DNA from: Catenulispora sp. EB89
GTDB lineage: Bacteria > Actinomycetota > Actinomycetes > Streptomycetales > Catenulisporaceae
Direction of reading: 5' to 3'
Assembly: GCF_041261445.1 (NCBI RefSeq)
Contig: NZ_JBGCCU010000016.1
Location: 206,786-270,785 of the forward strand
DNA length: 64,000 nucleotides
Part shown: positions 7,320-15,763 of the stretch, piece by piece
How the letters are laid out: every line of letters starts with the position of its first letter
Numbering within the stretch: the first letter of the stretch is position 1
The notes under the pieces: model-generated
Seen by the model: the letters and a program-made list of their open reading frames with translations, nothing else
What the model was told of the DNA's origin: nothing
Database searches by the model: none
Position numbers and translations under genes: made by a program

Positions 7320-9521
7320 ATGCGCGTCCCAGCGCGCCCCGGGACACTGGTGGGTGTGGCACGGTCGACGCAGGCGGTTTCCGGAACCGGGAGTGTGAGC
7401 GGCCTCGGCGCGGCCTGGTACCGCTCGATCAAGACCGCCTCCCGCTCCGGCATGCGCGTCGAGCGGGCGTTCAACGACCCCTGGGCCGCGCTGCGCTCCG
7501 GGCTCGGCGTGGCGATCGCCGTCTTCGGCGCGCTGGCCTGGCTCGGGCCGGCGCACGCCGTGCTCCCCGCGCTCGGCGCGCAGCTGACCGGGATGACCAG
7601 CGTGCTGCCCGGCTACCGGCGCGGGCCGGGGCTGACCGCCTCGACCGCGCTCGGCCTGTTCGCCAGCGCGTTCGTGGGCAACGCGGTGGCGCCCTGGCCC
7701 GCGCTGTTCGTGCTCGTGCTCGCGCTGTGGGCGTTCGGGGCGGCGATGTTCTGGGCGCTGGGCGCCGCGCCCGGGATCGCCGCGTCGATGACCGTGCCGG
7801 TCATGCTGACGATCGTGCGCCCGCCCCGCGACTTCGGCGACGCCGTCCAGTTCGCGCTGCTCATCGGCGCCGGCGGGGCGGTGCAGGTGGTCCTGGCGCT
7901 GGCCTGGCCCGACCGCTTGTGGAGCGCGCAGCGCGGCGCGCTGGCCGACGCCTGCGCCTCGGTGGCCGACTACGCGCGCCGCCTGAGCCGGGACCAGGAC
8001 GCGGTCTTCGACCCCAACGCGCTGGCCCAGGCCCGGGCCGCCGCCACGCTCACCCCGCGCCAGGCGCGTCGCCGGCCGTCCGAGCTCTCGGGTATCCGCG
8101 TGCTGATGGACGAGGTCCGCGCCGTGCTGGCCGTGCTCGCCAAACCGCCCGGCCGGATGCCCGACCTAGAACGTACGCAGGTCCGCGATCTGCTGCTGGC
8201 CGCGGCCAACGTGCTCGACACCGCCGCCGGCTCGATCCGCACCGGATCGGTCGTGCCGCCTTCGACCGCGCTGCTCACGGCGATGGAGAAGGCGGCGCGG
8301 GACAGCATCGCGGGAGAGGCCGCGCAGAACGCGGCGGAGAAGCTGATCGACCTGCTCGCCCAGGTCGACGCGGTGCTGCGGCAGACCGACGAAGGCGAGA
8401 GCGGCGAAAGCGGCGGCCCCGGACGCCGCGGCTTCCTCCGTCGGCCGGGCACCCGCCAGCGCCTGGACCAGGCGTGGCGCACCGTACGCCGGGAACTGCG
8501 CCGCGACTCCCCGATCCTGCGGCACGCCCTGCGCGTGGCCGTGGTGGTGGCGGTGACCGACGGGATCTGCAAGCTGTTCAACGTGCAGCACGGCTACTGG
8601 GCCGCGCTGACCGTCGTGATGGTGATGCGCCCGGACTTCTCCCAGACCTTCGGCCGCGGCGTCGCACGCTTCGCCGGCACGCTGGTCGGCGTCGCCATCG
8701 CCTCGACCGTCGTGCTGCTCTTCCACCCCGACCCCTGGGTGGCCGCGGTGCTGGCGGTGGCCTGCACCGGCGCGCTGTACCTGGTGATGCAGTCCGGCTA
8801 CCTGGTCGCCAGCACCCTGATCACCGCCTACATCGTCTTCCTGCTGTCCATGGACGGGCTCGCGCTGGCCAGCACCGTGCGCGAGCGCGTCGCACTGACG
8901 CTGCTCGGCGGGCTGATCATCTTCACCTCGTACGCGCTGTGGCCGTCCTGGCAGACCGTGACGCTCGCCGGCCGCCTGGCCGACCTGATCGAGACCACCG
9001 GGACGTACGCCGCGTCGGCGATCGAGGCGGTCGCCGAACCGGGGCCGGGCAGCCGCAGACGCGCCCGCGAAGCCCTGCTCGACTCGCGCGACGCCTACCT
9101 CGCGCTGGAGTCGGCCGCGCTGGCCGCCGCGCAGGAACCGGTGCGCGACCGGGGACCCAGCCGCGAAGGACTGACCCGCGCACACCACGCCCTGGCCCGG
9201 TTGTTCGAGGCGGCGGTCGTCCTGCAGACGCACCTGCCTTCCGACGACGAACCGGCGCGAGCGCGACCTGCCGCCTCGGCGTTCGCGCGCACCGTGCGCG
9301 CCGCGCTGCTCGTCACCGCCGATCAGGTCCGCGACGGAGAGACGGTCACCTCGACGGACTTGGACGGCGCTCTGACGACATGGCGCGCGGCGCAGGACGG
9401 GATACCGGCGACGATCCTGCTGGACGCCGCCCGCCTCGCCGCCGAGGCCAACCGGCTCCAGGGTCTGCTGACCACGCTCGACACCGCTCCCCCGGCAGGT
9501 CCGGTCGCCGCGACCGGCTGA
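7320..9521 (+). CDS. FUSC/aromatic acid exporter-like membrane protein
   Basis: About 733 aa. It has two hydrophobic blocks, each with several membrane helices (about residues 55-200 and 405-540), separated and followed by long cytoplasmic helical regions. This is the layout of FUSC or YccS-type proteins, which export aromatic acids or amphiphilic compounds. The second block includes HGYWAALTVVMVMRPDF, close to the family motif around 'WAxLTxxxVxxP'. The start is uncertain: ATG 7320 has no clear ribosome site, and GTG codons near 7354 are alternatives. It is divergent from the kinase gene. The substrate is unknown. Confidence 0.82.
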   Translation: MRVPARPGTLVGVARSTQAVSGTGSVSGLGAAWYRSIKTASRSGMRVERAFNDPWAALRSGLGVAIAVFGALAWLGPAHAVLPALGAQLTGMTSVLPGYRRGPGLTASTALGLFASAFVGNAVAPWPALFVLVLALWAFGAAMFWALGAAPGIAASMTVPVMLTIVRPPRDFGDAVQFALLIGAGGAVQVVLALAWPDRLWSAQRGALADACASVADYARRLSRDQDAVFDPNALAQARAAATLTPRQARRRPSELSGIRVLMDEVRAVLAVLAKPPGRMPDLERTQVRDLLLAAANVLDTAAGSIRTGSVVPPSTALLTAMEKAARDSIAGEAAQNAAEKLIDLLAQVDAVLRQTDEGESGESGGPGRRGFLRRPGTRQRLDQAWRTVRRELRRDSPILRHALRVAVVVAVTDGICKLFNVQHGYWAALTVVMVMRPDFSQTFGRGVARFAGTLVGVAIASTVVLLFHPDPWVAAVLAVACTGALYLVMQSGYLVASTLITAYIVFLLSMDGLALASTVRERVALTLLGGLIIFTSYALWPSWQTVTLAGRLADLIETTGTYAASAIEAVAEPGPGSRRRAREALLDSRDAYLALESAALAAAQEPVRDRGPSREGLTRAHHALARLFEAAVVLQTHLPSDDEPARARPAASAFARTVRAALLVTADQVRDGETVTSTDLDGALTTWRAAQDGIPATILLDAARLAAEANRLQGLLTTLDTAPPAGPVAATG

Positions 9522-9544
9522 GTCCGGTTCGGCGCCGGTCGGGT

Positions 9545-10255
9545 CTAGCGTGCGGCGTAGCCGGTGATCAGGGCGCTGATGATGTCGGTGAGGGATGGTT
9601 CGACGTCGACGACGGCGTGGGCGAGTTCGGGTTCGGATTCGTAGAAGGCCCGCAGATTCGTGCCCGGCGCGGCCATCTGCCACATCGCTCCGGCCAGGGA
9701 GGTGGTGCTGGCGACGACGCTGCGGGCCTGGTCCAGGCGCAGCGGGGTGGCGGTGCAGAGGGCAGCGGCGATCTCGGCGACGGCGGCGATGGCTCGGGTT
9801 TTGAAGGCTTTGACCTTCTCGAATGAGACGTTGCGTTCCAGGTTCAGCGGGGTGTGTGCGAGCAGGTCGCAGAACAGGGGCCGGGACACCAGGGAGTGTG
9901 CGAGGACCGCGGCGGCGTCGTGCGCGGCCTGGTCCTGGTCATGGCGTCCGGTGGCGGCAGCGGCAGCGGTCGCAGCGGCGGCGGGTCGGGTGGCGAGGGC
10001 TTCGAGTTCGGCGCGGACCGCCGTCGACCACTCGCTCCACGCGTCGGCGGCGAGCTGCAGAAAGATGTCCTCGCGGGTCTCGAAGTAGCGCAGCATCGCC
10101 GACTTGTGCATGCCGACCTCGTCGGCGACAGCGCTGGCCGTCACCGCGCGCACGCCGTCGGCCGTGGCGAGCCGGGCAGCCGCCGCCAGGATGGCCTGCT
10201 GCCGGGCGTGCTTGGCCTCGGGGGTTCGGGCACGTTCGAAGTCAACTCCGGTCAT
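9545..10255 (-). CDS. TetR-family regulator
   Basis: 236 aa. N-terminal TetR helix-turn-helix: AILAAAARLATADGVRAVTASAVADEVGMHKSAMLRYFETREDIFLQL in shape (residues about 20-70), with the usual recognition helix ending in a (Y/F)F(x)(T/S)(R/K)E motif. The C-terminal helical domain would bind a ligand; it contains an Ala/Thr-rich loop and one Cys-bearing helix. It is transcribed away from the SDR gene at 10363. The 107-base gap holds three related 16-bp repeats, so it probably represses itself and the SDR operon. Confidence 0.9.
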   Translation of the reverse strand: MTGVDFERARTPEAKHARQQAILAAAARLATADGVRAVTASAVADEVGMHKSAMLRYFETREDIFLQLAADAWSEWSTAVRAELEALATRPAAAATAAAAATGRHDQDQAAHDAAAVLAHSLVSRPLFCDLLAHTPLNLERNVSFEKVKAFKTRAIAAVAEIAAALCTATPLRLDQARSVVASTTSLAGAMWQMAAPGTNLRAFYESEPELAHAVVDVEPSLTDIISALITGYAAR

Positions 10256-10279
10256 CCGTCCAGGCTACCACCATATCGA

Positions 10280-10358
10280 AACTACGTTGCAGTAGAGATG
10301 ATCCAGTATGGATCTACCACAACCGGGTTGCAGTACTAGCGAAACCGTGTTGCACTAG
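10280..10358. promoter_or_regulatory. Three operator-like repeats between TetR and SDR genes
   Basis: Three related 16-mers: AACTACGTTGCAGTAG (10280-10295), AACCGGGTTGCAGTAC (10321-10336) and AACCGTGTTGCACTAG (10343-10358). The shared core is AAC-N4-GTTGCA-S-TA. The first has inverted ends, CTAC and GTAG. Starts are 41 and 22 bases apart, near four and two helical turns, so a regulator would meet them on one face. They cover the expected promoter region of both divergent genes. Confidence 0.72.
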
Positions 10359-10362
10359 AACC

Positions 10363-11235
10363 ATGAGTACACAGCCTGAAACCTGGTTCATCACCGGCTC
10401 CTCCCGCGGCTTCGGCCGCTCCCTGGCCGTCGCCGCCCTACGGGCCGGCGACCACGTCGTGGCCACCGCCCGCCGTCCCGAACAGCTCGCCGACCTGGCC
10501 GCCGAGTACGGCGACCGGGTGCTCCCGGTGGCGCTGGACGTGACCGACGCCGCCGCGGCCGAGGCCGCGCTGGCCGCCGGGGCCGCGAAGTACGGCCGGA
10601 TCGACGTCGTGGTCAACAACGCCGGCTACGCCAACCTCTCCCCCGTCGAGACCACCGACGAGGCCGACTTCCGGCGGCAGTTCGACACCAACTTCTGGGG
10701 CGTCTACAACGTCTCGCGCGCCGCGCTGCCGCTGCTGAAGAAGCAGGGGGCGGGCGTCGTGATCCAGTTCTCCTCGGTCGGCGGCCGCGTCGGCCACACC
10801 CCCGGACTCGGCTCCTACCAGGCGGCGAAGTTCGCCGTCGACGGGTTCACCCGGGTCCTGGCAGCCGAGACCGCGCCGTTCGGCATCCGGTACGTGGTGG
10901 TCGAGCCGGGCGGGTTCGCGACCGACTGGGCCGGGTCGTCGATGCGGATCGAGGACATCCCCGAGGACTACCGGCAGACCGTCGGAGCCATGGGCGAGCG
11001 GCTGCGGGCCGGCGGCGCCGCCGTGCAGGGCGACCCCGACCGGGCCGCGGAGATCCTGGTGCGGGTCGTGCACGCCGACAACCTGCCGAGCCACCTTCTG
11101 CTCGGTGCCGGAGCGGTGGGGATGGCGCTGGACTACTCCCGCGGCCAGATCGCCGAGGCGGGCGCCTGGCAGGCTGTCTCCGCTTCCGCCGACACCGGTG
11201 CCGACTACCCGGTCGAGCTGCCGACCGCCCGCTAG
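10363..11235 (+). CDS. SDR-family oxidoreductase
   Basis: 290 aa. Classical short-chain dehydrogenase/reductase: cofactor motif TGSSRGFGRS (about 11-20), NNAG after the fourth strand, and catalytic Ser with YQAAK (Tyr-x-x-x-Lys). The Arg-rich turn after the second strand (ATARRPEQL) favours NADPH. The C-terminus extends beyond the usual 250 residues. Start ATG 10363 follows directly on the last operator-like repeat. A second SDR gene begins 35 bases downstream in the same direction, so they likely form an operon under the divergent TetR gene. The substrate cannot be read from the sequence. Confidence 0.92.
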   Translation: MSTQPETWFITGSSRGFGRSLAVAALRAGDHVVATARRPEQLADLAAEYGDRVLPVALDVTDAAAAEAALAAGAAKYGRIDVVVNNAGYANLSPVETTDEADFRRQFDTNFWGVYNVSRAALPLLKKQGAGVVIQFSSVGGRVGHTPGLGSYQAAKFAVDGFTRVLAAETAPFGIRYVVVEPGGFATDWAGSSMRIEDIPEDYRQTVGAMGERLRAGGAAVQGDPDRAAEILVRVVHADNLPSHLLLGAGAVGMALDYSRGQIAEAGAWQAVSASADTGADYPVELPTAR

Positions 11236-11270
11236 ATCCGCCGCTGATAACTGGTATGAGGGAGCAGGTC

Positions 11271-12020
11271 ATGCAAGAGAACGAATTCGCCGGCCGGGTC
11301 GCGCTGGTCACCGGCGCCGGGTCCGGCATGGGACGCGCGACCGCGGTCCTGCTCGCCCAGCGCGGCGCGGCGGTCACCGTCGTCGGGCGGCGCGAGAACA
11401 AGCTCGCCGAGGCCGTGGCCGAGATAGCCGCCGCGGGCGGGAAGGCGCTGGCCGTGCCCGGGGACGTCAGCCGGCCGGAGGATGTCGAGCGTGCGGTCGC
11501 TCGCACCGTCGAGCAGTTCGGTGCGCTGCACTACGCGGTGAACAACGCCGGGGTCTCCGGCACCTTCGTCCCACTGCCCGAGATGACCCCCGAGCAGTGG
11601 CGGCGCACCATCGACATCGATCTCAGCAGCCTGTTCTACGGGCTCAAGTACGAGATCCCGGCGATCCTGGAGGCCGGCGGCGGCGCGATCGTCAACGTCT
11701 CCAGCGTGTTCGCCGACCGCGGCGGCCCGACGCCGGAGTACTCCAGCGCCAAGCACGGGATCCGCGGCCTCACGCGCAGCGCCGCGATCGAGTTCGGCGG
11801 CCGGGGCGTGCGCGTCAACGAGCTCCAGCCCGGCGTCATCGACACCGAGATGACGCAGGGCAACGCCGAGGGGACGCGAGAAGTCGTCGAGCACGGCATC
11901 CCGATGCGGCGGGTGGGGACCGGCGAGGAGATCGCCACCGCGGTGTCGTTCCTGCTCTCCGGCGACGCTTCGTACATCAACGGCGCGCACCTGGCCGTGG
12001 ACGGCGGGTTCCTCGCCTGA
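11271..12020 (+). CDS. SDR-family oxidoreductase (glucose/3-oxoacyl reductase type)
   Basis: 249 aa, the standard SDR length. Motifs: TGAGSGMG (cofactor), NNAG, catalytic Ser in NVSSVFA and YSSAK. The end DASYINGAHLAVDGGFLA is typical of the 3-oxoacyl-ACP-reductase-like branch. ATG 11271 is preferred over ATG 11256 because gggag lies 7-12 bases before it. It follows the previous SDR gene and converges with the TetR gene ending at 12022, with only one base between stops. Confidence 0.92.
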   Translation: MQENEFAGRVALVTGAGSGMGRATAVLLAQRGAAVTVVGRRENKLAEAVAEIAAAGGKALAVPGDVSRPEDVERAVARTVEQFGALHYAVNNAGVSGTFVPLPEMTPEQWRRTIDIDLSSLFYGLKYEIPAILEAGGGAIVNVSSVFADRGGPTPEYSSAKHGIRGLTRSAAIEFGGRGVRVNELQPGVIDTEMTQGNAEGTREVVEHGIPMRRVGTGEEIATAVSFLLSGDASYINGAHLAVDGGFLA

Positions 12021-12021
12021 G

Positions 12022-12756
12022 TCAGCCGCGCTGGAGCATCCGCTCCAGGCCGTCCAGGAGGAAGTCGAGCGCGAACGTGAACTCGACGTCGTCGTCGCAG
12101 GGCCCGAGGACGCCGGAGTGAGCGACGGCGAGCGCCATCTCGGCGACGAAGGGGAAAGCGGGGCGGAGCTGGTCGGCAATGGCGGCGGCGGTCTCGGGGT
12201 CGCCGTCTCCGGAGTCGTCGAAGAGCATCTGGGTGAAGCCGAGCAGGCGGCTGCCGAGGATGTGCAGGGCGTGATGCGCCTGGGCGACGGTGAAGCCGCC
12301 TTCGCGCAGGACGCCGAGGACGGCGTCGATGTACCGGATCGTGGCGGGTCCCGGTGCGGTTCGCGTCTCGATCGGCTGTGGGGCCCAGGGGTGGGCCAGG
12401 ACGACGGCGCGGGCGGCGAGTGACATCCGGCGTAGCGAGGACTTCCAGTCGACGCGGTCGGCGCGGTCGGCGTCCTCGGTGCGGTCAGCGTCCTCGGGGC
12501 CGCCGGCGACATCGACGGTGCCCGTCGGGATCTCGCCGATCACCGCGTCGACCATGCCGTCGAGCAGGTCGTCCTTGGTGCGGACGTGGGTGTAGAGGGA
12601 CATCGCTTCGACGCCCAGCTCCTGCGCGACCCTGCGCATGCTGATCGACTCGATGCCCTCCCGGTCCGCCAGCCCGATCCCGGCCGCCACCACCCGATCC
12701 CTGGTCAGCGGAGTGCGGCGTGCGGCGCCTGTCTTGCCCGGTCCGGCGATCTTCAT
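12022..12756 (-). CDS. TetR-family regulator (TetR class with C-terminal TetR_C-like domain)
   Basis: 244 aa from ATG 12756 (site ggagg before it). The N-terminal DNA-binding domain has the TetR-type pattern (LTRDRVVAAGIGLADREG, then VAQELGVEAMSLYTHVRTKDDLL). The long C-terminal part resembles the TetR/TetR_C class found next to drug or quinone-processing enzymes. A charged insert with Glu-Asp-Ala-Asp-Arg repeats (about 95-112) is unusual. The gene diverges from the dehydrogenase at 12896, across three perfectly phased palindromes. Confidence 0.9.
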   Translation of the reverse strand: MKIAGPGKTGAARRTPLTRDRVVAAGIGLADREGIESISMRRVAQELGVEAMSLYTHVRTKDDLLDGMVDAVIGEIPTGTVDVAGGPEDADRTEDADRADRVDWKSSLRRMSLAARAVVLAHPWAPQPIETRTAPGPATIRYIDAVLGVLREGGFTVAQAHHALHILGSRLLGFTQMLFDDSGDGDPETAAAIADQLRPAFPFVAEMALAVAHSGVLGPCDDDVEFTFALDFLLDGLERMLQRG

Positions 12757-12822
12757 GGGTCCATCCTCCCGAAGGCGGCTCCTGTCGTTCAAGGAGACCT
12801 TCGAGGAGACCTCCCTTGACGT

Positions 12823-12877
12823 CCTTACGCCGTAAGGCTTAACCTTACAGCGTAAGAGACATCCTTACACCGTAAGG
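12823..12877. promoter_or_regulatory. Three palindromic operators at exact 20-bp spacing
   Basis: CCTTACGCCGTAAGG (12823-12837), CCTTACAGCGTAAGA (12843-12857) and CCTTACACCGTAAGG (12863-12877). Each is an inverted repeat CTTAC-N3-GTAAG; copies start exactly 20 bases apart. They sit between the divergent TetR gene and the dehydrogenase gene, ending 18 bases before the latter's start, where they would overlap its promoter. Confidence 0.88.
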
Positions 12878-12895
12878 CCGAGGAGGGGCAGGGCC

Positions 12896-13909
12896 ATGAC
12901 GACCGATTCACCCACGATGAAGGCGATCATCCAGCGCGGCTACGGAGCACCCGAGCGCGTTCTCCAGCTCGATGACACGCCCAGACCGTCGCCCGGCGAC
13001 GGCGACGTCCTCATCCGCGTCCGAGCCACGAGCGTCAACACCCCGGACTCGGCCACCGTCGCGGGGGTGCCGTACGTCCTTCGCGCGCAGGCCGGGCTGC
13101 GGCGGCCGAAGCAGGCGGTCCGGGGCAGCGACGTCGCCGGCACCGTGGAGGCGGTGGGCCGGGACGTCACCGATCTCCGGCCCGGCGACGAGGTGTTCGG
13201 GTCGCTGTGGGGCAGCGCGAACAGCTCGAAGACCGGGACGTTCGCGGAGTTCACCGTCGTGCCGGCATCCCAGCTCGTGAAGAAGCCGGCCGGGCTCAGC
13301 TTCGAGGAGGCCGCGGCGTCGGTCATGACCGGGCTGACCTCGCTGCTCGCGATGCGCGACGCGGGCCGGGTGCGCCCCGGCACGCGCGTGCTCGTCAACG
13401 GGGCCTCCGGCGGCGTCGGGACGATGGCGGTCCAGATCGCCAAGTCGCTCGGGGCCGAGGTGACGGGAGTGTGCAGCGCCCGCAACGCCGAGCTGGTCCG
13501 GTCGCTCGGTGCGGACCACGTCATCGACTACGCGGAGCAGGACTTCACCAAGGGCGAGGCCCGGTACGACGTCATCCTGGACAACGTGCTGAACCACCCG
13601 CCGAAGGCCGTCGCACGGCTGCTGACGCCGCAGGGGGTGTTCATCCCGAACAGCCTCGGGATCAGCGGAGGGCTGCTGGCCGGCCTGCCGCGGATGGCGC
13701 GGGCGGCGTTGATGGGCAAGGGCTCCACCGACGTCAAGTTCATCACGCTCGCCGTGGACCACGAGAACCTGAACGAGCTTGTCCGTCTCCTGGAGACCGG
13801 GGAGGTCAAGGCCGTCATCGAGCAGACCTATCCGCTCGACGACACCGCCGGGGCCATCACCCGCGTGTTGGGGCACCACGCGCGCGGCAAGATCGCCATC
13901 ACTGTCTAG
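12896..13909 (+). CDS. Zinc-independent MDR dehydrogenase / quinone oxidoreductase-like
   Basis: 337 aa. Medium-chain dehydrogenase/reductase fold: N-terminal GroES-like domain (MKAIIQRGYGAPERVLQ, then GSDVAGTVEAVG), followed by the Rossmann domain with VNGASGGVGTMAVQIAKSLGAEVTGV (nucleotide-binding GASGGVG near 169). The Cys/His set for catalytic and structural zinc is not evident, which favours the NADPH:quinone reductase branch. Ribosome site gaggagggg precedes ATG 12896. Control by the divergent TetR regulator through the three palindromes is very likely; this pairing often responds to quinones or other electrophiles (inference). Confidence 0.9.
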   Translation: MTTDSPTMKAIIQRGYGAPERVLQLDDTPRPSPGDGDVLIRVRATSVNTPDSATVAGVPYVLRAQAGLRRPKQAVRGSDVAGTVEAVGRDVTDLRPGDEVFGSLWGSANSSKTGTFAEFTVVPASQLVKKPAGLSFEEAAASVMTGLTSLLAMRDAGRVRPGTRVLVNGASGGVGTMAVQIAKSLGAEVTGVCSARNAELVRSLGADHVIDYAEQDFTKGEARYDVILDNVLNHPPKAVARLLTPQGVFIPNSLGISGGLLAGLPRMARAALMGKGSTDVKFITLAVDHENLNELVRLLETGEVKAVIEQTYPLDDTAGAITRVLGHHARGKIAITV

Positions 13910-13925
13910 GCGAGGCGGCGGCGGA

Positions 13926-13939
13926 CACAGAGCTCTGTG
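13926..13939. repeat. 14-bp perfect palindrome between convergent genes
   Basis: CACAGAGCTCTGTG lies in the 70-base gap between the stops of the dehydrogenase and the opposing PH-like gene. It could be a weak bidirectional terminator, but it has no loop and no T tract. Confidence 0.4.
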
Positions 13940-13979
13940 ACACTCCTCGCGCGGCCGGGAGCACTTGCGGTCATTCCTG

Positions 13980-14510
13980 TCACCGAGGAGTACGTTCCCT
14001 GAGTTTCTCTATCGCCGCCGCGAACTCCGATTCGAACATGACCGGCCCGATTTTCTCGCGCATCATGGAGCTCCGGCGGCCCACCCGGCAGTGGACTTGG
14101 GTCTCGATCCGCTTGCCGTGCTTGGTGACGATCCAAATGGCCTTCATATGCGCGCTGTTCCGTGCGCTTCCCCGAATACGGCCCTCCTCGATGCTGCGAA
14201 TCTCATCCCAACGGAGAATGTATGTGCGAACCGAGTTGCGAACCTTGAGTCCTCGGTCGCCGACGTAGATTCCGATCGTCAGAACTCTGACTACGAAGCC
14301 CGGAATCAGGACCCACGCATTGGCGAAGAGGCCGATCCAGAACACGACCCCGACTCCGGCGGAATGCACGCCCGCGCCGACGATCAGCAGGCAGACCAGC
14401 GCCAGCCAGCTCAGATCGACGACGGCCAGGCGCTTGGCCAGGACGCCCCGGTCGTATTCGAGCCGCTTCCACTCCCACAACGTTCGCCCTCTCCCCGCGA
14501 TCGACCTCAC
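13980..14510 (-). CDS. Small membrane protein with PH-like domain
   Basis: About 176 aa from GTG 14510; an upstream in-frame TTG at 14570 is an alternative, and neither has a clear ribosome site. After a basic, Trp-containing N-terminus there are two close hydrophobic helices, then a beta-rich part with YVGDRGLKVRNSVRTYILRW followed by DEIRSIEEG. That resembles bacterial PH-like domains (bPH/YdbT class). The function is unknown. Codon third positions are less G+C-rich than in neighbouring genes (runs such as gaattctcg-like codons in 13990-14350), which may mark a more recent arrival. Confidence 0.65.
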   Translation of the reverse strand: MRSIAGRGRTLWEWKRLEYDRGVLAKRLAVVDLSWLALVCLLIVGAGVHSAGVGVVFWIGLFANAWVLIPGFVVRVLTIGIYVGDRGLKVRNSVRTYILRWDEIRSIEEGRIRGSARNSAHMKAIWIVTKHGKRIETQVHCRVGRRSSMMREKIGPVMFESEFAAAIEKLRERTPR

Positions 14511-14625
14511 CCGTTCGTGTCGCCGGCCGGGTGCGGCGGCCGGACGTGCGCTAGAAATGATCTGTGGCAACTCAGCGCGACGACAACGGTGACGCTACTG
14601 CCCGCGCGGATTCCGGGGCGCGGCG

Positions 14626-15414
14626 GTGACCGTCCCGGAGCCGGACGCGGCGCGGGCGGCCGTGGTCGTCGTCGGCGGCCACGAGGGCGGCGCCGAGGTG
14701 GCGGTGGAGCCGTTGATCGAGCAGGGTCCGCTGCTGCGGGCCTCGTCGGCGGGCGAGCTGCTGGAGAGCGCGGTACGGCAGGCTCTTGACGGTACTGATC
14801 TGCCAGTGTGCGTCGTGCCGATGACGTTGGGGCGCGATCCGCAGCTGGTCGCCGATACCGCCCGGACCCTGACGTGGCTGACGCGCGGCGCGGCGGCGGG
14901 GCGGGTGCTGCTGGCCGAGCCGTTCGGCAACGCGACGCTGCTGACCGGCTGGCTGCGGGTCGCGGTGGCGCGGGTCGTCGACCCGGCCGAGGCGCCGGAT
15001 CTGGCGGTGCTGCTGACCGCCAAGGCCGCCAATCCGTTCGACGACGCCGAGTTGTTCCGGATCGCACACCTGGTCAAGACGCGCGATGACCTGCCGTGGG
15101 TGGAGGTGGCGTTCCGCGGCGGCGAGCCCGACGTCGCCGAGGGCGTCGAGCGTTGCCGCCGACTCGGGGCACGCCAGGTCGTGGTGGTCCCTGCGGACTT
15201 CGGCCCCGCCACGGACGCTCCGATCGCCGAGGTCGTCGACGGCGGGCCCCTTCTGATGCCCTCGGAGGTCTCCGGGATGCTGGCCACGCGGATCGCCGCC
15301 GCGCTGCTCAAGCTGAGCCGGGGAGACGACGGGATCGCCGCCGGGCTGGATGCCGACCACCAGCATGGACATGGTGGGACCGCTTGGCACGAGTCGGACT
15401 ACGACGAAGACTGA
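14626..15414 (+). CDS. CbiX/sirohydrochlorin chelatase-like protein
   Basis: 262 aa, GTG start. CbiX-type chelatases insert cobalt, iron or nickel into sirohydrochlorin-type tetrapyrroles. The two halves look like a duplicated small chelatase: each has a core strand, helix and 'VVVVPxxxx' style strand (RQVVVVPADFG in the second half). A His near residue 19 (VGGHEGG) replaces the usual AHGS beginning. The C-terminus is His/Asp-rich (DADHQHGHGG), common in metal-handling chelatases. No other tetrapyrrole gene is near. Metal and substrate are undetermined. Confidence 0.7.
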   Translation: MTVPEPDAARAAVVVVGGHEGGAEVAVEPLIEQGPLLRASSAGELLESAVRQALDGTDLPVCVVPMTLGRDPQLVADTARTLTWLTRGAAAGRVLLAEPFGNATLLTGWLRVAVARVVDPAEAPDLAVLLTAKAANPFDDAELFRIAHLVKTRDDLPWVEVAFRGGEPDVAEGVERCRRLGARQVVVVPADFGPATDAPIAEVVDGGPLLMPSEVSGMLATRIAAALLKLSRGDDGIAAGLDADHQHGHGGTAWHESDYDED

Positions 15415-15508
15415 TCGAGGGTCGCGCAGCAGCCAGCACGGTGCGGACGAGTACACCTGGGCCCGGCAGAACGAACCGGTCGGGAGCATCCGCCGCATCG
15501 GCCGGTTC

Positions 15509-15763
15509 GACCCTCGCACCGAGCCGGCCGCCCGAACCGCGTGATCCGCCCGCCCGAGCAAGCCGCCCGAGCGCGAGTCAGCCCTACCGCCGAGCCGACC
15601 GCCCGAACCGGCCAATCCGGCCAATCCGGCCCACTCGCGCAAGCCGCTTGAGCCTGGGTCAGCCCTCGCACCGAGTCGGCCGCCCGACCCGACCCGCGCG
15701 CACCAGCCGCCCGAGCGCGAGTCAGCCCTCCCGCCGAGCCGACCGCGCACTCTGCCCGAACCG
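15509..15763. repeat. Degenerate minisatellite between convergent genes
   Basis: Four imperfect units carry the shared core GAGTCAGCCCTxCCGCCGAGCCGACCGC or close variants: about 15509-15540 (partial), 15561-15610, 15642-15691 and 15705-15763. Spacing is 63-81 bases. Short GCCAATCCG doublets (15611-15627) sit between units. The tract fills the gap between the stops of the CbiX-like and FUSC-like genes and runs into the last codons of the latter, which read as low-complexity Arg/Ser. Confidence 0.75.

Noticed and set aside
5867..9826. A 1,319-codon open frame on the plus strand
   Set aside because: It runs antisense to the kinase and in another frame of the FUSC gene; its product is Arg/Pro/Gly-rich with no domain. 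Such frames are by-products of high G+C codon bias.
11256..11258. ATG 11256 as the start of the second SDR
   Set aside because: The ggga ribosome site lies correctly before ATG 11271 and the SDR cofactor motif is normally close to the N-terminus.
14572..15750. Gly/Arg/Ala-rich minus-strand frame through the 15.5-kb minisatellite
   Set aside because: Repeat translation only; it overlaps the CbiX-like gene antisense and has no start with a ribosome site.
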